From NCBI GenBank assembly GCA_036346375.1, contig JAYEVE010000231.1:62001-126000 (forward strand): 64,000 nt of DNA. The letters run 5' to 3'. Below the pieces are notes generated by a model, which saw only the letters and a list, made by a program, of their open reading frames with translations, made no database searches and was not told the origin of the DNA. The position numbers were made by a program, and so were the translations under genes. Of the stretch, positions 10,051-21,044 are shown piece after piece (position 1 is the first letter of the stretch; each line of letters starts with the position of its first letter). This DNA comes from Guadua angustifolia. Its lineage: Eukaryota; Streptophyta; Magnoliopsida; Poales; Poaceae.

Positions 10051-11010
10051 GGAGGGCGCCACGTAAGCTTTTCTTTCTTCTAATACACACAATCCAATTT
10101 CTGCGAATAAATAAGTTCGTTTGCGTAGACTAACTTGAGCGCGGTTAGCCATCATTCGTACATGATTTACTCGGCTTAGTCAGTCAATGAGCAAATGTAT
10201 TAAATTTGTGGTCACATCCCCAGCCCTTAGAAAATGTAGAAAGTTACGCAGAACTGAGTCAGTGTTCCAAATGAAACCTAATGGAAATTACACTTGAGTC
10301 TTTACTCTTGACCAAAGATGTGTTCAAGAAGGCAACTAATTAAATACTGATGAGACCCTGTTTGCTTAATTCTTAGATTTTTGCTTCTGCCCCTCTCGCA
10401 CGGCCGGCACTGCGCTGTCAGGTGCCCCATGCTCTTCTGGAACGTCCTGTGCAAGCTGCCATCAGTGCCCATGTTGCCCATATTGATCAATGTCATTGTG
10501 AATGTATTTTTGTTATCGGCGATCGGTAGGATTTATTCCATTAATAATTTGAGAAGAGTACATTCAGGTTCCATAGCCTATATACTTGATTCCAAGGATT
10601 GGTCTAGCTAATTAATGCGCGCACACAAGTAGCTTTAACATTTGGGAGAAACTAGCGCTCGGACGTTCGATTCCTGTTCATCCCATCGGACATCTCTTGC
10701 AACATTTTTTTTCTACGTTTACAACATTTTCTGTCAACGTTTGAAATATTTTTTTGAACGCTTGCAACATCCTTTTACTGTAGCAAATTTTACTGTTTGT
10801 CGAAGGAAAATGTTACACGCATTGTTACAAAATGTTACACGTGAAAGAAAAAAATGTTGCAGTGCGTTCAAAAATTTCGGACGTCCGAGTACAAGTCATT
10901 CCGTTAACATTTACATCCTTTTCCACGACCAGGGTTTATAAATACGGAATTGAGCTTGGAAATCGGCTTCTCACCGGTTTTGAAAATCGTCGAAAATCAT
11001 TAGAAGCCGA
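10051..11010. repeat. Repeat block, copy D, with its leading module
   Basis: Starts with CAGGCAGGAGGGCGCCACG and ATAAATAAGTTCGTTTGCG as in the tandem units, then follows block A/C to about TTCTCACCGGTTTTGAAAAT (10,966-10,985). It diverges soon after 11,010. It is interrupted by the Mutator-type MITE at 10,644-10,903. Confidence 0.7.
10644..10903. mobile_element. Mutator-type MITE, 260 bp, 9-bp TSD
   Basis: Flanked by TTAACATTT at 10,635-10,643 and 10,904-10,912. Block A has a single uninterrupted TTTAACATCC. The ends form imperfect terminal inverted repeats sharing CTCGGACGTYCGA. A 9-bp TSD is the hallmark of Mutator-like elements. The interior is built of CAACATTTTT / AAAATGTTRC inverted phrases; no transposase. 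Confidence 0.8.
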
Positions 11011-11569
11011 ACTGTTTTGAAGTCAAGCTCTTTATAGTCGGAGGTCAAAAAATTAAAAAAAAAATAAAAAATCAACCGACTTTATCGATTTTCGACCAAT
11101 TTTCTTCGAAAAGTTGGCAAAATAAGCGAAACAATTTGGAAGCTGATTTTCGATCAGTTTTGTCGATTTTCGAGCGATTTTCACCAATTTTTGATCGGTT
11201 TTCTACATATAAAATTTTCAATTTTTTTTATTTCTTATCTAGAATTTGGCCGGTTTATAGACCGATATAGTTTATCAAATCGGTTTGATACAGTCAAAAA
11301 TCACTATTTTGGTGTGACTTTCGTAGATTTTGAAACCCTGTCCATGACCACAGTCCTTTGGGATTAGTCTAGGGTGTTCGATCGAGTTCACGTGATGGAA
11401 CCCTTCGTCTTCCGAGATATGGTTGAAACACACGAGCTGTGTGTAGAAATTCTGCAAAAAGTTTGTACTGGTTACTGCAGAATTTCCGTGTTTCCAATAG
11501 GACTTTGACCTTTACCAAGGTTTGCTTTAGTTGTTACATATATAGTCGATGCAACAAGATATTACATAC
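11011..11569. other. Low-complexity AT-rich non-coding sequence
   Basis: 11,040-11,290 is made of diverged TCGATTTTCGANNNATTTT phrases. The rest shows no gene or element end. CATAC at 11,565-11,569 is the left target duplication of the next element. Confidence 0.5.
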
Positions 11570-11855
11570 TGTTACGATCATACCAGGAAGAGGAGGAAGA
11601 AGTAGGAGAACGTGAGAAAGAAGAGGATGGGGAATTGCTTTTGGCTTTCTTCTCTCACGTCAAACGATCACCAGTTCAGTGTTTATATACTTCCCAACGC
11701 CTCCCTTACAAGTGGACCCAAACTCGCCAATTACGACTCAGCAAACATCATACTCCTCACTCAACACAACACCACACAGCGCCTAACACCTCTGAAGGAA
11801 ACTTTGCTTCTTCTGTTTCAATGCCGTCTCCTGTTCCCTGTCCGACAACACAACA
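11570..11855 (-). repeat. 3' LTR of the Reina-type element
   Basis: On the plus strand it runs TGTTACGATC to GACAACACAACA. Minus-strand TATATAAAC at 11,689-11,681 is a candidate TATA box. The purine-rich tract next to it (11,870-11,856 on the minus strand, TTGAGGGGGAGGAGA) is the PPT. Confidence 0.9.
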
Positions 11856-11866
11856 TCTCCTCCCCC

Positions 11867-12265
11867 TCAAAACGCGGCTTGACCCCAAGCCGGTGCCGAT
11901 GGAAACTGTAACTTGATAGCTTCAGTATTCTCCCAAGTCGACAATGATATGGGTAAACCAGACCACTTCAACCGAATCGACGGTATGACATGATCACCCT
12001 GTTTGATCAGCCTGGTAGCCAGTATTTTCATTGGCACATGAGTTGTCTCTGCCTGAATACAATGGATAGCCTCCTCATCTGTGACTGGAGTTGCTGGGGG
12101 CAGACGACGTTTGAGTTGTGACACATGAACAACCGGGTGAATCCTACTTTCCTTGGGTAAGTCCAATCTGTATGCCACGGCGCCGATCTTCTCCAGTATA
12201 CGATAGGGGCCATAAAAGCGAAAGCATAGCTTGTGATTACTACATGTTGCCATGGTTGTCTGCAC
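11867..12265 (-). pseudogene. Integrase C-terminus and chromodomain of the Reina-type element
   Basis: The frame carries the GPYRILEKIG and HPVVHVSQLKR integrase-tail motifs. A chromodomain-like end follows, with LIKQGDHVIPSIRLKWSG and LSTWEN. Chromodomains of this class direct integration to marked chromatin. The stop is at 11,867, overlapping the PPT. Aromatic-cage residues are partly changed, so function is doubtful. Confidence 0.75.
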
Positions 12266-13197
12266 ATATGGCTACAACTTGAGATATACCTCATCCCCAA
12301 CCTGAAAAACTCGTTCAGATCTGCTTTGTCGGCTTGAGCTTTCATTCGCACTGATGCACGATCCAAATGATATTTCAGCAATTGATTCATCTTCTCTCTG
12401 TGTTGGAACCATTCCTGAACATCAGTGGTGGCTGTCACATTCAAATTGAAAATCCCAAAATGCCAAGGGGGGTGACCATACAGCACTTCAAAAGGAGTCT
12501 TCCCGATAGCAGTTTGATATGAGGTATTATACCAAAATTCAGCTAGGGAAATCCAATCCGACCATTTCTTCGGGCATGCATGAACGAAGCATCTCAAGTA
12601 TGTTTCCAAACATTGATTAAGACGCTCAGTTTGCCCCTCGATTTGGGGGTGATATGCTGAGCTCATATTCAACTTAGTATCAGACAAGCGAAATAATTCC
12701 TGCCAAAATGTGCTCGTGAACACCTTATCCTGATTTGAAATGATCACTTGGGGTAATCCATGCAATTTATACACGTGATTAAAAAAAATCTGGGCTATTT
12801 GTGCTACTGTAAAGGGAAGAGCTAGCGGCACAAAATGAGCATATTTTGAGAATTTATCAATGACCACAAAGATTGCTATGTATTTGTGAGATAAAGGAAG
12901 ACCTTCAATAAAGTCCATGCTGATGACCATCCAAGCTTGTGTGGGAACTCGTAAGGGTTGAAGTAAACTAGGTAATTTCACATGTTCTATTTTTGCTTGC
13001 TGACATATCTGACAGGTCTTGACAAATTGCTCCACCAAAGTTTTTAACTTAGGCCAAGCAAATAAAGCTTTAATGCGATGATATGTAGCCTGTATACCCG
13101 AATGACCTCCAATGCCACTATTATGCAAAGATTGCAGAATGTGTTGTTGCGTCAGGGAATTATTTCCAATCCAAAACTTCCCCTTGAATCGTATCAC
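12266..13197 (-). pseudogene. Integrase region of the Reina-type element
   Basis: An HHCC zinc-binding region (HNSGIGGHSG ... CQICQQAK) precedes the DDE core. The first catalytic Asp is in SMDFIEGLP. The second position reads ISNQDKVF where SDRD is expected, so the catalytic Asp appears changed to Asn. The Glu is in EGQTERLNQ. The C-terminal part shifts frame near 12,266. Confidence 0.8.
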
Positions 13198-13469
13198 TCC
13201 ATCCTGAAGTGTGAATCCTTTTGCATCAGATCCCGTAATGCTAAGCTCAGTCAGTAATTTCTTGGTTTCTTCATCATCCTAGTATCCTGCTATCAGGTTT
13301 TCCAACCACGCCGGCACCGTTGCAGATATTGCTTGAATTTCTACAGTGTTTGGTCTTCTGGAGAGAGCGTCAGCTGCTGCATTGTTAATGCCTTTTTTGT
13401 ATTGTATTCGAAACTGTAATCCCAACAATTTGATGAATGCCTTCTGTTGAATGCCAGTGGTTAATCTCT

Positions 13470-13947
13470 CTAATCCGTAAGATGCATCAGCGCCTTTTGG
13501 TCAGTTTTAATGACGAACTCCTTATGCTGTAAATAAGAACACCATTTGGAGATAGCTAACAAAATTGTTAAACACTCCTTTTCGTAAGTAGAGAGCGCCT
13601 GGTTTTTTATACTCAAAGACTTGCTCAACAAGGCGATGGGGTGACCATCCTGCATTAACACAGCGCCAATTCCAGTGTTGCAGGCATCGGTTTCCAGCAC
13701 AAATGGTTTAGAAAAATCTGGTAAAGCCAAAGTAGGTGCTTGCACCAAGGCTTGCTGTAAAGCTCGAAATGCCGCTGCTTCTACCGGTGTCCAGCAAAAC
13801 AGAACTCCCTTCTTCAATAGTGTTGTCAACGGCTTGCAAATGACCCCATAGTTTTGGATAAATTTCCTGTAATATCCGGTTAAACCAAGGAATCCCCTGA
13901 GCTCCTTCACATTCTTCGGTACTGGCCAATCCAAGACAACCTGAATC
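13470..13947 (-). pseudogene. RNase H region of the Reina-type element
   Basis: It begins after the MITE with DWPVPKNVKELRGFLGLTGY and YYRKFIQNYG (RT tether). It continues through FVLETDACNTGIGAVLMQ (first RNase H Asp) and STYEKECLTILLAISKW, then ends at a stop at 13,470. The later RNase H residues and the link to integrase (13,198-13,469) are frame-broken. Confidence 0.8.
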
Positions 13948-13950
13948 TTA

Positions 13951-14182
13951 GAGCCTGTTTGTTTCAGCTTTGGATTCTCTAAAAGCTGATTCTGGATTGT
14001 AGTTGTAGAGAAGCTAATTCTCCAAAAGCTAAAATCCAAAAACACATATGAAATGGATTGTGGATTCTAGTGTATATGGATGAGTTGGATTGTGAGAATC
14101 GGATTCTAGAATCAGACTGTTTATTTCTGATTCTGCTTTTGGGACCAGAATCTAGAATCAAAAGTTAAAACAAACAGGGCCT
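13951..14182. mobile_element. Tourist-like MITE, 232 bp, TSD TTA, copy 2
   Basis: It starts GAGCCTGTTTGTTTC and ends AAACAAACAGGGCC, flanked by TTA at 13,948-13,950 and 14,183-14,185. It interrupts the pol gene of the Reina-type element between RT and RNase H, so it is the younger insertion. It is related along its length to 1679-1908. Confidence 0.85.
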
Positions 14183-14185
14183 TAG

Positions 14186-15234
14186 TTTGATCGGTGGCTA
14201 CTCTGGTGGGTGTTATAATATGCCCAAGATACTCAAGTCGCTGCTGACCAAAAGAGCTTTTCTCCCATTTCACAAAGAATTGGTGTTGCTCCAAGAGTGC
14301 AAATACTTCATGAAGGTGTTTGATATGATCTTCAAGTGTACTGCTGTAAACTAGAATATCATCCACAAACACTAACACACAACGTCTTAGCAGAGGTCCA
14401 AATATCTGGTTCATAACGCCCTGAAAGGTGGCCGGCGCATTCGTGAGGCCGAAAGGCATCACACAGAATTCGTAATGCCCATGATGAGTACGGAATGTAG
14501 TTTTATACTCCTCATTTTCAGCCACTCGGATTTGATGATATCCAGAACGCAAGTCCAACTTGGTGAACCAACAAGCCCCCGAGAGTTCATCGAGTAATTC
14601 ATCTATCACTGGTAAAGGATGTTTGTTTTTCACTGTAATAGCATTCAATCTTCAAAAATCCACGCAAAAACGCCATGATCCGTCCTTCTTCTTTACTAAA
14701 AGCACCGGTGACGCAAATGGACTCACACTTTGCTGGATCATTCCCTTAGACAGCATTTCTTCGACTTGTCATTCAATTTCATCCTTCTGTTGTGGCAAAT
14801 AGCGATATGCCCTGATGTTCACCGGCGTAGCCCCTGGCACCAATGGAATCTGATGATCATAATCTCACCGGGGAGGTAATTGCCTTGGTTCTTGGAACAA
14901 GTGTTCAAATTTCTACACCACCTCCGATACTTCTTCTGGAATCTGATCGCTTATCCACCCTTTGTTTGATTCCGAAGCATCCGCAGAACACTGGTACACT
15001 TGCACTACATGTGCCATAGCTCCTCTTCTCAGGAGGCCTCTCAGTTCCTTTTCCTTAATGCATCTACGTTGCTCTTGATTGTCCCGAACACCTTGCAGCC
15101 CGATCATGCGGCCTTTGTGCATGAATTTCATACATTTGCTTCCCTAATGTACCCACATCGGACTATGTTCTTCGAGCCAATCTGCCCCTAAGATCATAAT
15201 CATAACATCCGAAGGATAATACTCTGATGTCTTG
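14186..15234 (-). pseudogene. Reverse transcriptase region of the Reina-type element
   Basis: Frames between 15,234 and 14,186 carry, in pieces, the PR-RT linker and the RT domain. Visible signs are FTKLDLRSGYHQIRV, VMPFGLTNAPATFQ and the catalytic core FVDDILVYS (F in place of the usual Y of YVDD). Several stop codons and shifts lie upstream of 14,648. The domain is cut at its C-terminal end by the MITE at 13,951-14,182. Confidence 0.85.
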
Positions 15235-16740
15235 CTAGAACGAATGTCCTTGGATCCACCAAGCCAATGAGGGTATTACTTTGTCACACATTATAGTTCG
15301 TCCATCAGCAATAGTCAACTTTACAGGCTCAATACTTGTGGTCGCACATTGCAATTTCGATAACAATTTGTCATTGAGAAAAGAATATGTACTCCCGGAA
15401 TCAACCAAAATTAGTACCTCTTGTTTGCCTATCAGGCCTTGTAATCGCAAGGTTTTCCTCTTGATCTTCCCAAATCCGGATCGTTCTATGACAGACAAAA
15501 GTTCTTCCTCATCTTGATTTTCAACATCATCACCATCCTTCTCCAAAGCTGACTGCACCTGAAACACCTCCATAAGTTCTTCAGTTACATGTATTGGCAC
15601 CTGATCAAGACATTTGTGGCCTTTTCCCCACTTCTCCCCACAGATGAAACACAACCCAAGAGTTTTTCGATGAGCCTTCAGCGCTTCCAACTTCTCATTC
15701 CAACGGCTAGTCATGGGCTTTCTCTGTTCTTCCATCCTTTTGTTATCTTCCAACTTACTCATGGGTCTGAACTTCTCTGGATATATACTGCCCCCCTGAT
15801 GATAAGGCTTCTTCATGGGATTGTCGATCTCCTCTTCCTGTATCATTGCTAAAGCTACTGTCGTATCTACATCTGCAGGATTATGAAGGATGATGGCTGC
15901 TCTTATATCTTCCCTTAATCCTCCCAAAAAATGAGTAACAAAAAAGGTATCATCCTGAGTCGCGTTATACAACAATATATAATGCTGCAATCTCTCAAAT
16001 TTCTCACCGTAGTCAGCCACTGTGCTAGTTTGTTGTAGATTAATCAACTGGTTCATCTGGTGCCTATACAGATTCTTGCCAAACCGCTTGTCCACCACCT
16101 CACATAGGGCTTCCCAGTCTTCAAACTTTCCTTTTGCTCCCGCATGCTGCAACCAGAGTGCAGCATTTCTTGTGAAATGCAAAGAAGCCAAACAGGTATA
16201 TAAACTTGGATGGACTCCTAACACCTCAAAATAGGTCTCACAATTGTCTCTCCACAATCTAGGGTTCTCACCATCAAACCTTGGAAATTCCAGCTTTGGA
16301 ACTAGTTGCCGAAGTTGCCCCATGTTACTGCCATTCTGCCCATAACCATTCCTTCCATCACCCGTCTGCATCCCCAGTGCCCATTCTGCTCTTCCTTTGA
16401 TCGGGGGACACCCTAAAATACTTCTGGTTTGTGCCCTTGACATCTCCAATCCTCCCACACCATTAGTCGCAGCTAATTATCCTCCCAAAGGGGGAATTGC
16501 TACTGGTGCTACTGGATGAGTTGGTGATGTAGCCGAAGTGGTACCTTGGTTCACCGCCAGTAGTCCCACCGGAGGCTGTGCTTCCAGCACCTCTACCCTT
16601 CCCTTGACTGCTTCCACCACCGAACAGACCTCCCCGACCTTCGATTTGACTCGATGCACATCATCCAAAATTTGTTTCAGCAATGCGTTAATACCTTCAA
16701 ATTGATTCTCCACCCTCGTCATTGCAGCCGCCATCTTCAC
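15235..16740 (-). pseudogene. gag and protease region of the Reina-type element
   Basis: The frame starts with a Met at 16,740 and is interrupted once by an in-frame TAA (16,479-16,477). It continues in the same frame to 15,235. The retrotransposon gag domain is recognisable by PKLEFPRFDGENPRLW, AALWLQHAG and GLREDIR. A CCHC knuckle CFICGEKWGKGHKC follows, and then the aspartic protease motif LVDSGSTYSFL. The polyprotein normally continues into RT without a break; here a stop at 15,235 ends it and later frames are shifted. Gag packages element RNA; protease would mature the polyprotein. Confidence 0.85.
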
Positions 16741-16799
16741 TTCCCACTGCGTCTACTTCTTTCGTGGTGCCAGTGCGTGGATCCGGCTCTGATACCAAG

Positions 16800-17087
16800 T
16801 GTTATGATCATACTAAGAAGAGGAGGAAGAAGTAGGAGAACGGGAGAAAGAACAGGATGGGGAATTGCTTTTGGCTTTCTTCTTTCTCACGTCAAACGAT
16901 CACCAGTTCAGTGTTTATATACTTCCCAACGCCTCCCTTACAAGTGGACCCAAACTCCCCAATTACAACTCAGCAAACATCATACTCCTCACTCAACACA
17001 ACACCACACAGCACCTAACACCTATGAAGGAAACTCTGCTTCTTCTGTTTCAATGCCGCCTCCTGTTCCCTGTCTGACAACACAACA
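16800..17087 (-). repeat. 5' LTR of the Reina-type element
   Basis: Pairs with 11,570-11,855. Directly inside it (minus strand, 16,797-16,785) lies TGGTATCAGAGCC, the initiator tRNA-Met primer binding site, after a two-base spacer. TATATAAAC is at 16,921-16,913. Confidence 0.9.
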
Positions 17088-17092
17088 CATAC

Positions 17093-17373
17093 GTACATAT
17101 ACGAGCCACATAACTCGATCAAGAGTGCTAGCCTGAAGCCACACGCGTGCTGGTAGAATTAGAACGTGCACTGTCACGTGTCGAAATCAAATCCCAGTCA
17201 TGCTGTATAAAATGTATCTCGACACGGGCCGGCCGCATGGCAGAAAAAGAAACCCGAACCAGCACCGCACGTACGTATGCCGGTATGTTTTGTAGATTTT
17301 TTATCTCTAGTCACTGCTATAAAACACGACATCATTGCCAATTTCAAACTGACATCACTGCCGGATATAGAAT
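17093..17373. other. Non-coding, nothing recognised
   Basis: Flank of the Reina-type element, continuous with 11,466-11,564 before insertion. No gene or repeat recognised. Confidence 0.4.
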
Positions 17374-18150
17374 CAGGACCGTTCCAAAGATTTTAGGGGC
17401 CCGGGGCGAGCTAAATCAAGTGGCCCTTTTATTGACTACCATAATTATTAAAGATAAAATATCGAATGCTTTCATATATAATAAACTTGGTAGAGAACAA
17501 CTCACAACCAAAAGATAGTTTAAACATAATCAAACTCATGTACTATTCAACTAAATTGAGCTCTAACCTTTAAGATACACCTTCAAGCCCACCCGTGCCA
17601 CATTGCCATCACTACCATAATGTTGCGACAAAAGCCAATCTCACCAACTCCTACAAATTTAAATGGCCAAGTTAAAGTTCCTTCTAACACTCTTCGATGC
17701 AAAGTTACCAATAATAGTATCAATATCAATTTCATCCAATTTATCCTTCTCAATGCATAAAGTTGCCAAACTATTTAACCTTTCTCGTGACATTGATGAC
17801 CTCAAGTAATTTTTTAATAATTTTAGCTTTGAAAAACTTCTTTCAGCGGAGGCTACAGTCATAGGTATAGTGAATAAGATTCAATAAGCAATTGATACAT
17901 TTGGATAGCAATTTAAATCCTTAACAAACTCAATTGAGATTAATTTCAGATTTAAGTAGCTGATTTGATTAACTTTTCAATGACGCAAATGCCCTTTAGA
18001 GCCTCTTACTCCCATTTAAGTCAAGAAGATTGACGTCAGACAAGAAATTCTCAATCTCATGGATAGTGGATACTAATGTTCTTCACCGATCAAGCACAAT
18101 TATCAAACAAAATAGCTTGCATATCTTCATGAACATGGGAATGCTTCTAA
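17374..18150 (-). mobile_element. hAT element relic, transposase 3' end
   Basis: A hAT-like terminus CAGGACCGTTCC starts at 17,374 and is followed by GGGGCCCGGGGCGAGC. Minus-strand coding remnants run inward from 17,659. The second terminus is not found, so the element is truncated, perhaps near 18,150. A paralogous relic lies at 62,583-63,647. Confidence 0.65.
17659..17862 (-). pseudogene. hAT transposase C-terminal dimerisation region (fragment)
   Basis: The 67-codon frame carries the conserved hAT C-terminal signature VASAERSFSKLKLLKNYLRS, then RERLNSLATLCIEK and DTIIGNFASKSVRRNF. This is typical of plant hAT transposases of the zinc-finger plus dimerisation class. Upstream, 17,863-18,150 retains broken homologous sequence in other frames. 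Nothing N-terminal survives. Confidence 0.75.
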
Positions 18151-18552
18151 AAGTTAGTGTATTACATGGAACTCATTGATATAATAATACAGCGCACAAT
18201 CTTCAACTCTGGTTGTATGAACATAAATGACTATTAGAAGAACTGAAGAAGCATATGAAAGACTAGTGCATGTCTGCATATCTAATTGCTGATTTCCCAT
18301 TACACTTGGACAAAAATGGTTGGTGAAGAAGCATAACATCACACGATATTGTAAACTGTTTCTAGCAAAGAGCCAAAGACATCCATATTCGTGGAGGCAG
18401 GAGTATTTATGCATGTTAAATTATAGATGATTATCCATATCGAAGGTAGAAATAAGCGAGAAAATGAATAAATGATTCATTGATTCATATCTTATATTGT
18501 GGTTCGAATTTTTGAAACTTCGACGACGGGGAGTGCATTGACCGCGACCGGC
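18151..18552. other. Pre-insertion DNA left of the large gypsy element
   Basis: No gene recognised. It joins 38,281 onward if the 18,558-38,280 insertion is removed. Confidence 0.4.
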
Positions 18553-18557
18553 CAGCC

Positions 18558-19698
18558 TGATGAGGACATCACTCCTATGCATACGCCCGAGACTCCTCCA
18601 GTTGTGATGCAAGGACCCATCACAAGAGCACGAGCACGGCAATTGAATCAACAGGTGAGCTCGTTCCTAAGTGCTTGTGTATATATTTGTGAGGATGGTA
18701 TGCTACCTAATGATATTATTGATTATATTGTACTTAGAAACTTTGGAGAGGATCATGAAGGCCTTGGGAACCAGCAAGGGCCAGGAGGGAGGCAAGGAGG
18801 ACGTCCAAGTCAAGTTGGAGTCCCAATTCATCTCGAGTCGGAGTCCCAATTCAACTCGAGTCGACTACCTCGGCCACAGGAGCAGTGTTCACTAAAATCG
18901 TCGCCCAGGCCACAAACGGACTCCAATTTCAATGATCCACATATTTATCGAAAGCTAAGGAGATAATATTTCCAATGGAACCAGTTTCAGGTCAATTGGA
19001 CTTCGGAGTCAACAGAAATACGTAAAACAATCCAGAACACTTTTTCAGTCCGAGTTCGAGTCCAGTTCGGCCTCGAAACAAGAGCCGACTTTAAAGTGCC
19101 ATAACTTTTGATTCCAGAGGGCTCTGGAGACCCATGAGTACACGTTTGAAAGATCTCGGAGTCTACTTTCCAAAGGATCCGGCCTTGATCACCTCAAAAT
19201 TCCTTTAGATGCGTCCAAAAACTGCCAAAAACCAAATATTGCTTTTTCAGTCCGAGTCAAACTCTAGTCAAAGTAGGCTTGGTGTTTTCAATTTGAGTTG
19301 TATTAGATCTCCAATGCTATGGACGACCCCCTCCTGCTCCCCTAGTATAAATAACCCTCCAAACCCTCATCTAGGACTTGGGTTTTGCTTAGATCAATTC
19401 TGTCTTTGAACAGTGTCGCCGTTCATTCGGTTTGTGAGACCCCAACTCGTGTGCTTAATATAATTCGCAATTTCAGATTGCTTCTTCTACGTTCTTGCTT
19501 GTGTTCTCGATTCGCATGCAGGGATAAGCCTTCTTGGCAAGGTCAACCGTGTTTGTGCAAGGTTGATAACCAATGGAGCCGTGGTGTAGTGATTGCTGGG
19601 TTCGGATCGGTTCTGATCGGAAGCCGGATCGTCAACGTCGAGTCTCCACCAATCGACTTACCTCTACCTGTCGGAAGATCGGGCCACCGTGCGCATCA
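18558..19698 (+). repeat. 5' LTR of the large gypsy element
   Basis: 1141 bp. It contains a TATA box (TATAAATAA, 19,346-19,354). Its first 100 bases duplicate the 3' end of the pol frame. Confidence 0.92.
19346..19354 (+). promoter_or_regulatory. LTR TATA box
   Basis: TATAAATAA lies after a C-rich stretch, about 350 bases before the LTR end. The same box is at 37,928-37,936 in the 3' LTR. Confidence 0.6.
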
Positions 19699-19700
19699 AG

Positions 19701-19712
19701 TGGTATCAGAGC
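19701..19712 (+). promoter_or_regulatory. Primer binding site (tRNA-Met)
   Basis: TGGTATCAGAGC, complementary to the initiator tRNA-Met 3' end, two bases after the LTR. Confidence 0.9.
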
Positions 19713-20447
19713 CTCGGTTTCCCGTTAGGTATCATTGTATCCCCTTTAGTTTTGTTTTGCCATCGTCCTAGAGTCCGAGAAAAAGCGCCCACAAAAGTTC
19801 ATCATCAATTCATTTGTCCTACAACCCTTTGAGCCTTGCAATTTCGTTTTCGATGTCGTATTGTTGAGTATTGATCCATAGTCATCGTCTTGTTGCTGGT
19901 TTGAGGTCGCGATTCTAGTTGCTAGTTGTCCCTATCTGTTGCCCTAGTTCTTGTTTTGCATCAATTATCAACCCATAAATCGCCAACCCTAGAACCGAAC
20001 CGAATTCTTCTCGGTTTGTCCTTGCCATTTTCTACGCATTATAAAACCTATTCCGCAAACCCTAGATAGGTCACGAGCCACCTTATGTCAATTGCCCTGC
20101 ACGCTGGCCATCCTTTTCACCCGCAAACCTAATACTATTCTAGCCTAACGGGAGAAAGATCTGAATTCGCGAGCAATTCTAGATTGTGCAGTGTTCACTA
20201 AAACTGGCATAACTTTTGCATACGAACTCCGATTTGGGTCTACTTTTTTTGTTTCGAAGGGGACGATGACGCGCATCTGAAAATTCCACACGTATTTAGA
20301 CTTGTGCAATTTTTGACACTAAAAAAAAGACTCTAAGACTGAGTTTCGGCGCCCGGAAGTTTGCTGTCCTGTTTTGTCAATTCTTTCGGGCATCAGTTTC
20401 TTGTCGTCTGTTGCTTCAAATTGTGAGATTTTTGTTTCTCCTCTGAG
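19713..20447 (+). other. Untranslated leader of the gypsy element, 5' part
   Basis: No reading frame. The leader resumes at 31,970 after the CACTA insertion and leads to the gag ATG at 32,482. Confidence 0.6.
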
Positions 20448-20489
20448 TTACACTACTACAGAACCGGCTACCACAAGCAGCTCATAACC

Positions 20490-20760
20490 CCCTTTAGAAG
20501 CGGTTTTATAACCGCTTCTAAGCAATGCGTGTGATACCGTCGGGTATCACAAGCGGTTGCTCGAACGCTGTCTTTGTGGCACGAAGCGGTTGGGAAGGTG
20601 TTCAGAGGGCAGTGGAGCCGCCACGTGAGGACTCCTGGCGGTTTGTGTTACAAACCGCTTGGAGAAGGATATTCGAAGCGGTTAGTCTTACCAACCGCTT
20701 GTGGAAGCAACACTCGAAGCGGTTGGAGTCACCAACCGCTTGTGAGAGAGTTTTCGATTA
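20490..20760. repeat. CACTA left subterminal repeat array
   Basis: Multiple AAGCGGTT / AACCGCTT motifs occur in both orientations, often as facing pairs around a short spacer. In Spm, comparable repeats are binding sites of the TNPA protein. Confidence 0.75.
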
Positions 20761-21044
20761 TATGTATTATAGAATATGTTCTTCTGTTGTTTTTGTATAT
20801 CGTTTTTGACCATGAAATTAAATATGAGTGGAGGAGTTTTTGTGCAATTAAATATATATTACAAATGCATACTCATACACATGTTCACATGCTAGCTCGA
20901 GACACAAAAAACGAACTTAATAGTGTAAAAATGGACAAGTACATACACGCAACCGGCGTTTACAAGTTTGAATGATGAAAAAATGATTATCGAACTCATT
21001 TCTTGCATCGTCACTCTTTATGTCCTTGGTCGGCGTGGATGTCG

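Larger units (their letters stand above)
11570..17087 (-). mobile_element. Reina-type chromovirus (Ty3/gypsy), complete structure, decayed
   Basis: The two LTRs are 11,570-11,855 (3') and 16,800-17,087 (5'). The element is flanked by a perfect CATAC duplication at 11,565-11,569 and 17,088-17,092. On the minus strand the order is LTR, PBS, gag, protease, RT, RNase H, integrase, chromodomain, PPT, LTR. LTRs under 300 bp, a total of about 5.28 kb without the MITE, and a C-terminal chromodomain fit the Reina lineage. By eye the LTRs differ at about a dozen positions. Coding regions contain stop codons and frameshifts, so it is not autonomous now. Confidence 0.9.

Noticed and set aside
11612..11916. 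Frames of 93-99 codons in the Reina-type LTRs
   Set aside because: Lie in LTR sequence and recur by LTR duplication (16,654-17,136); not protein-like.
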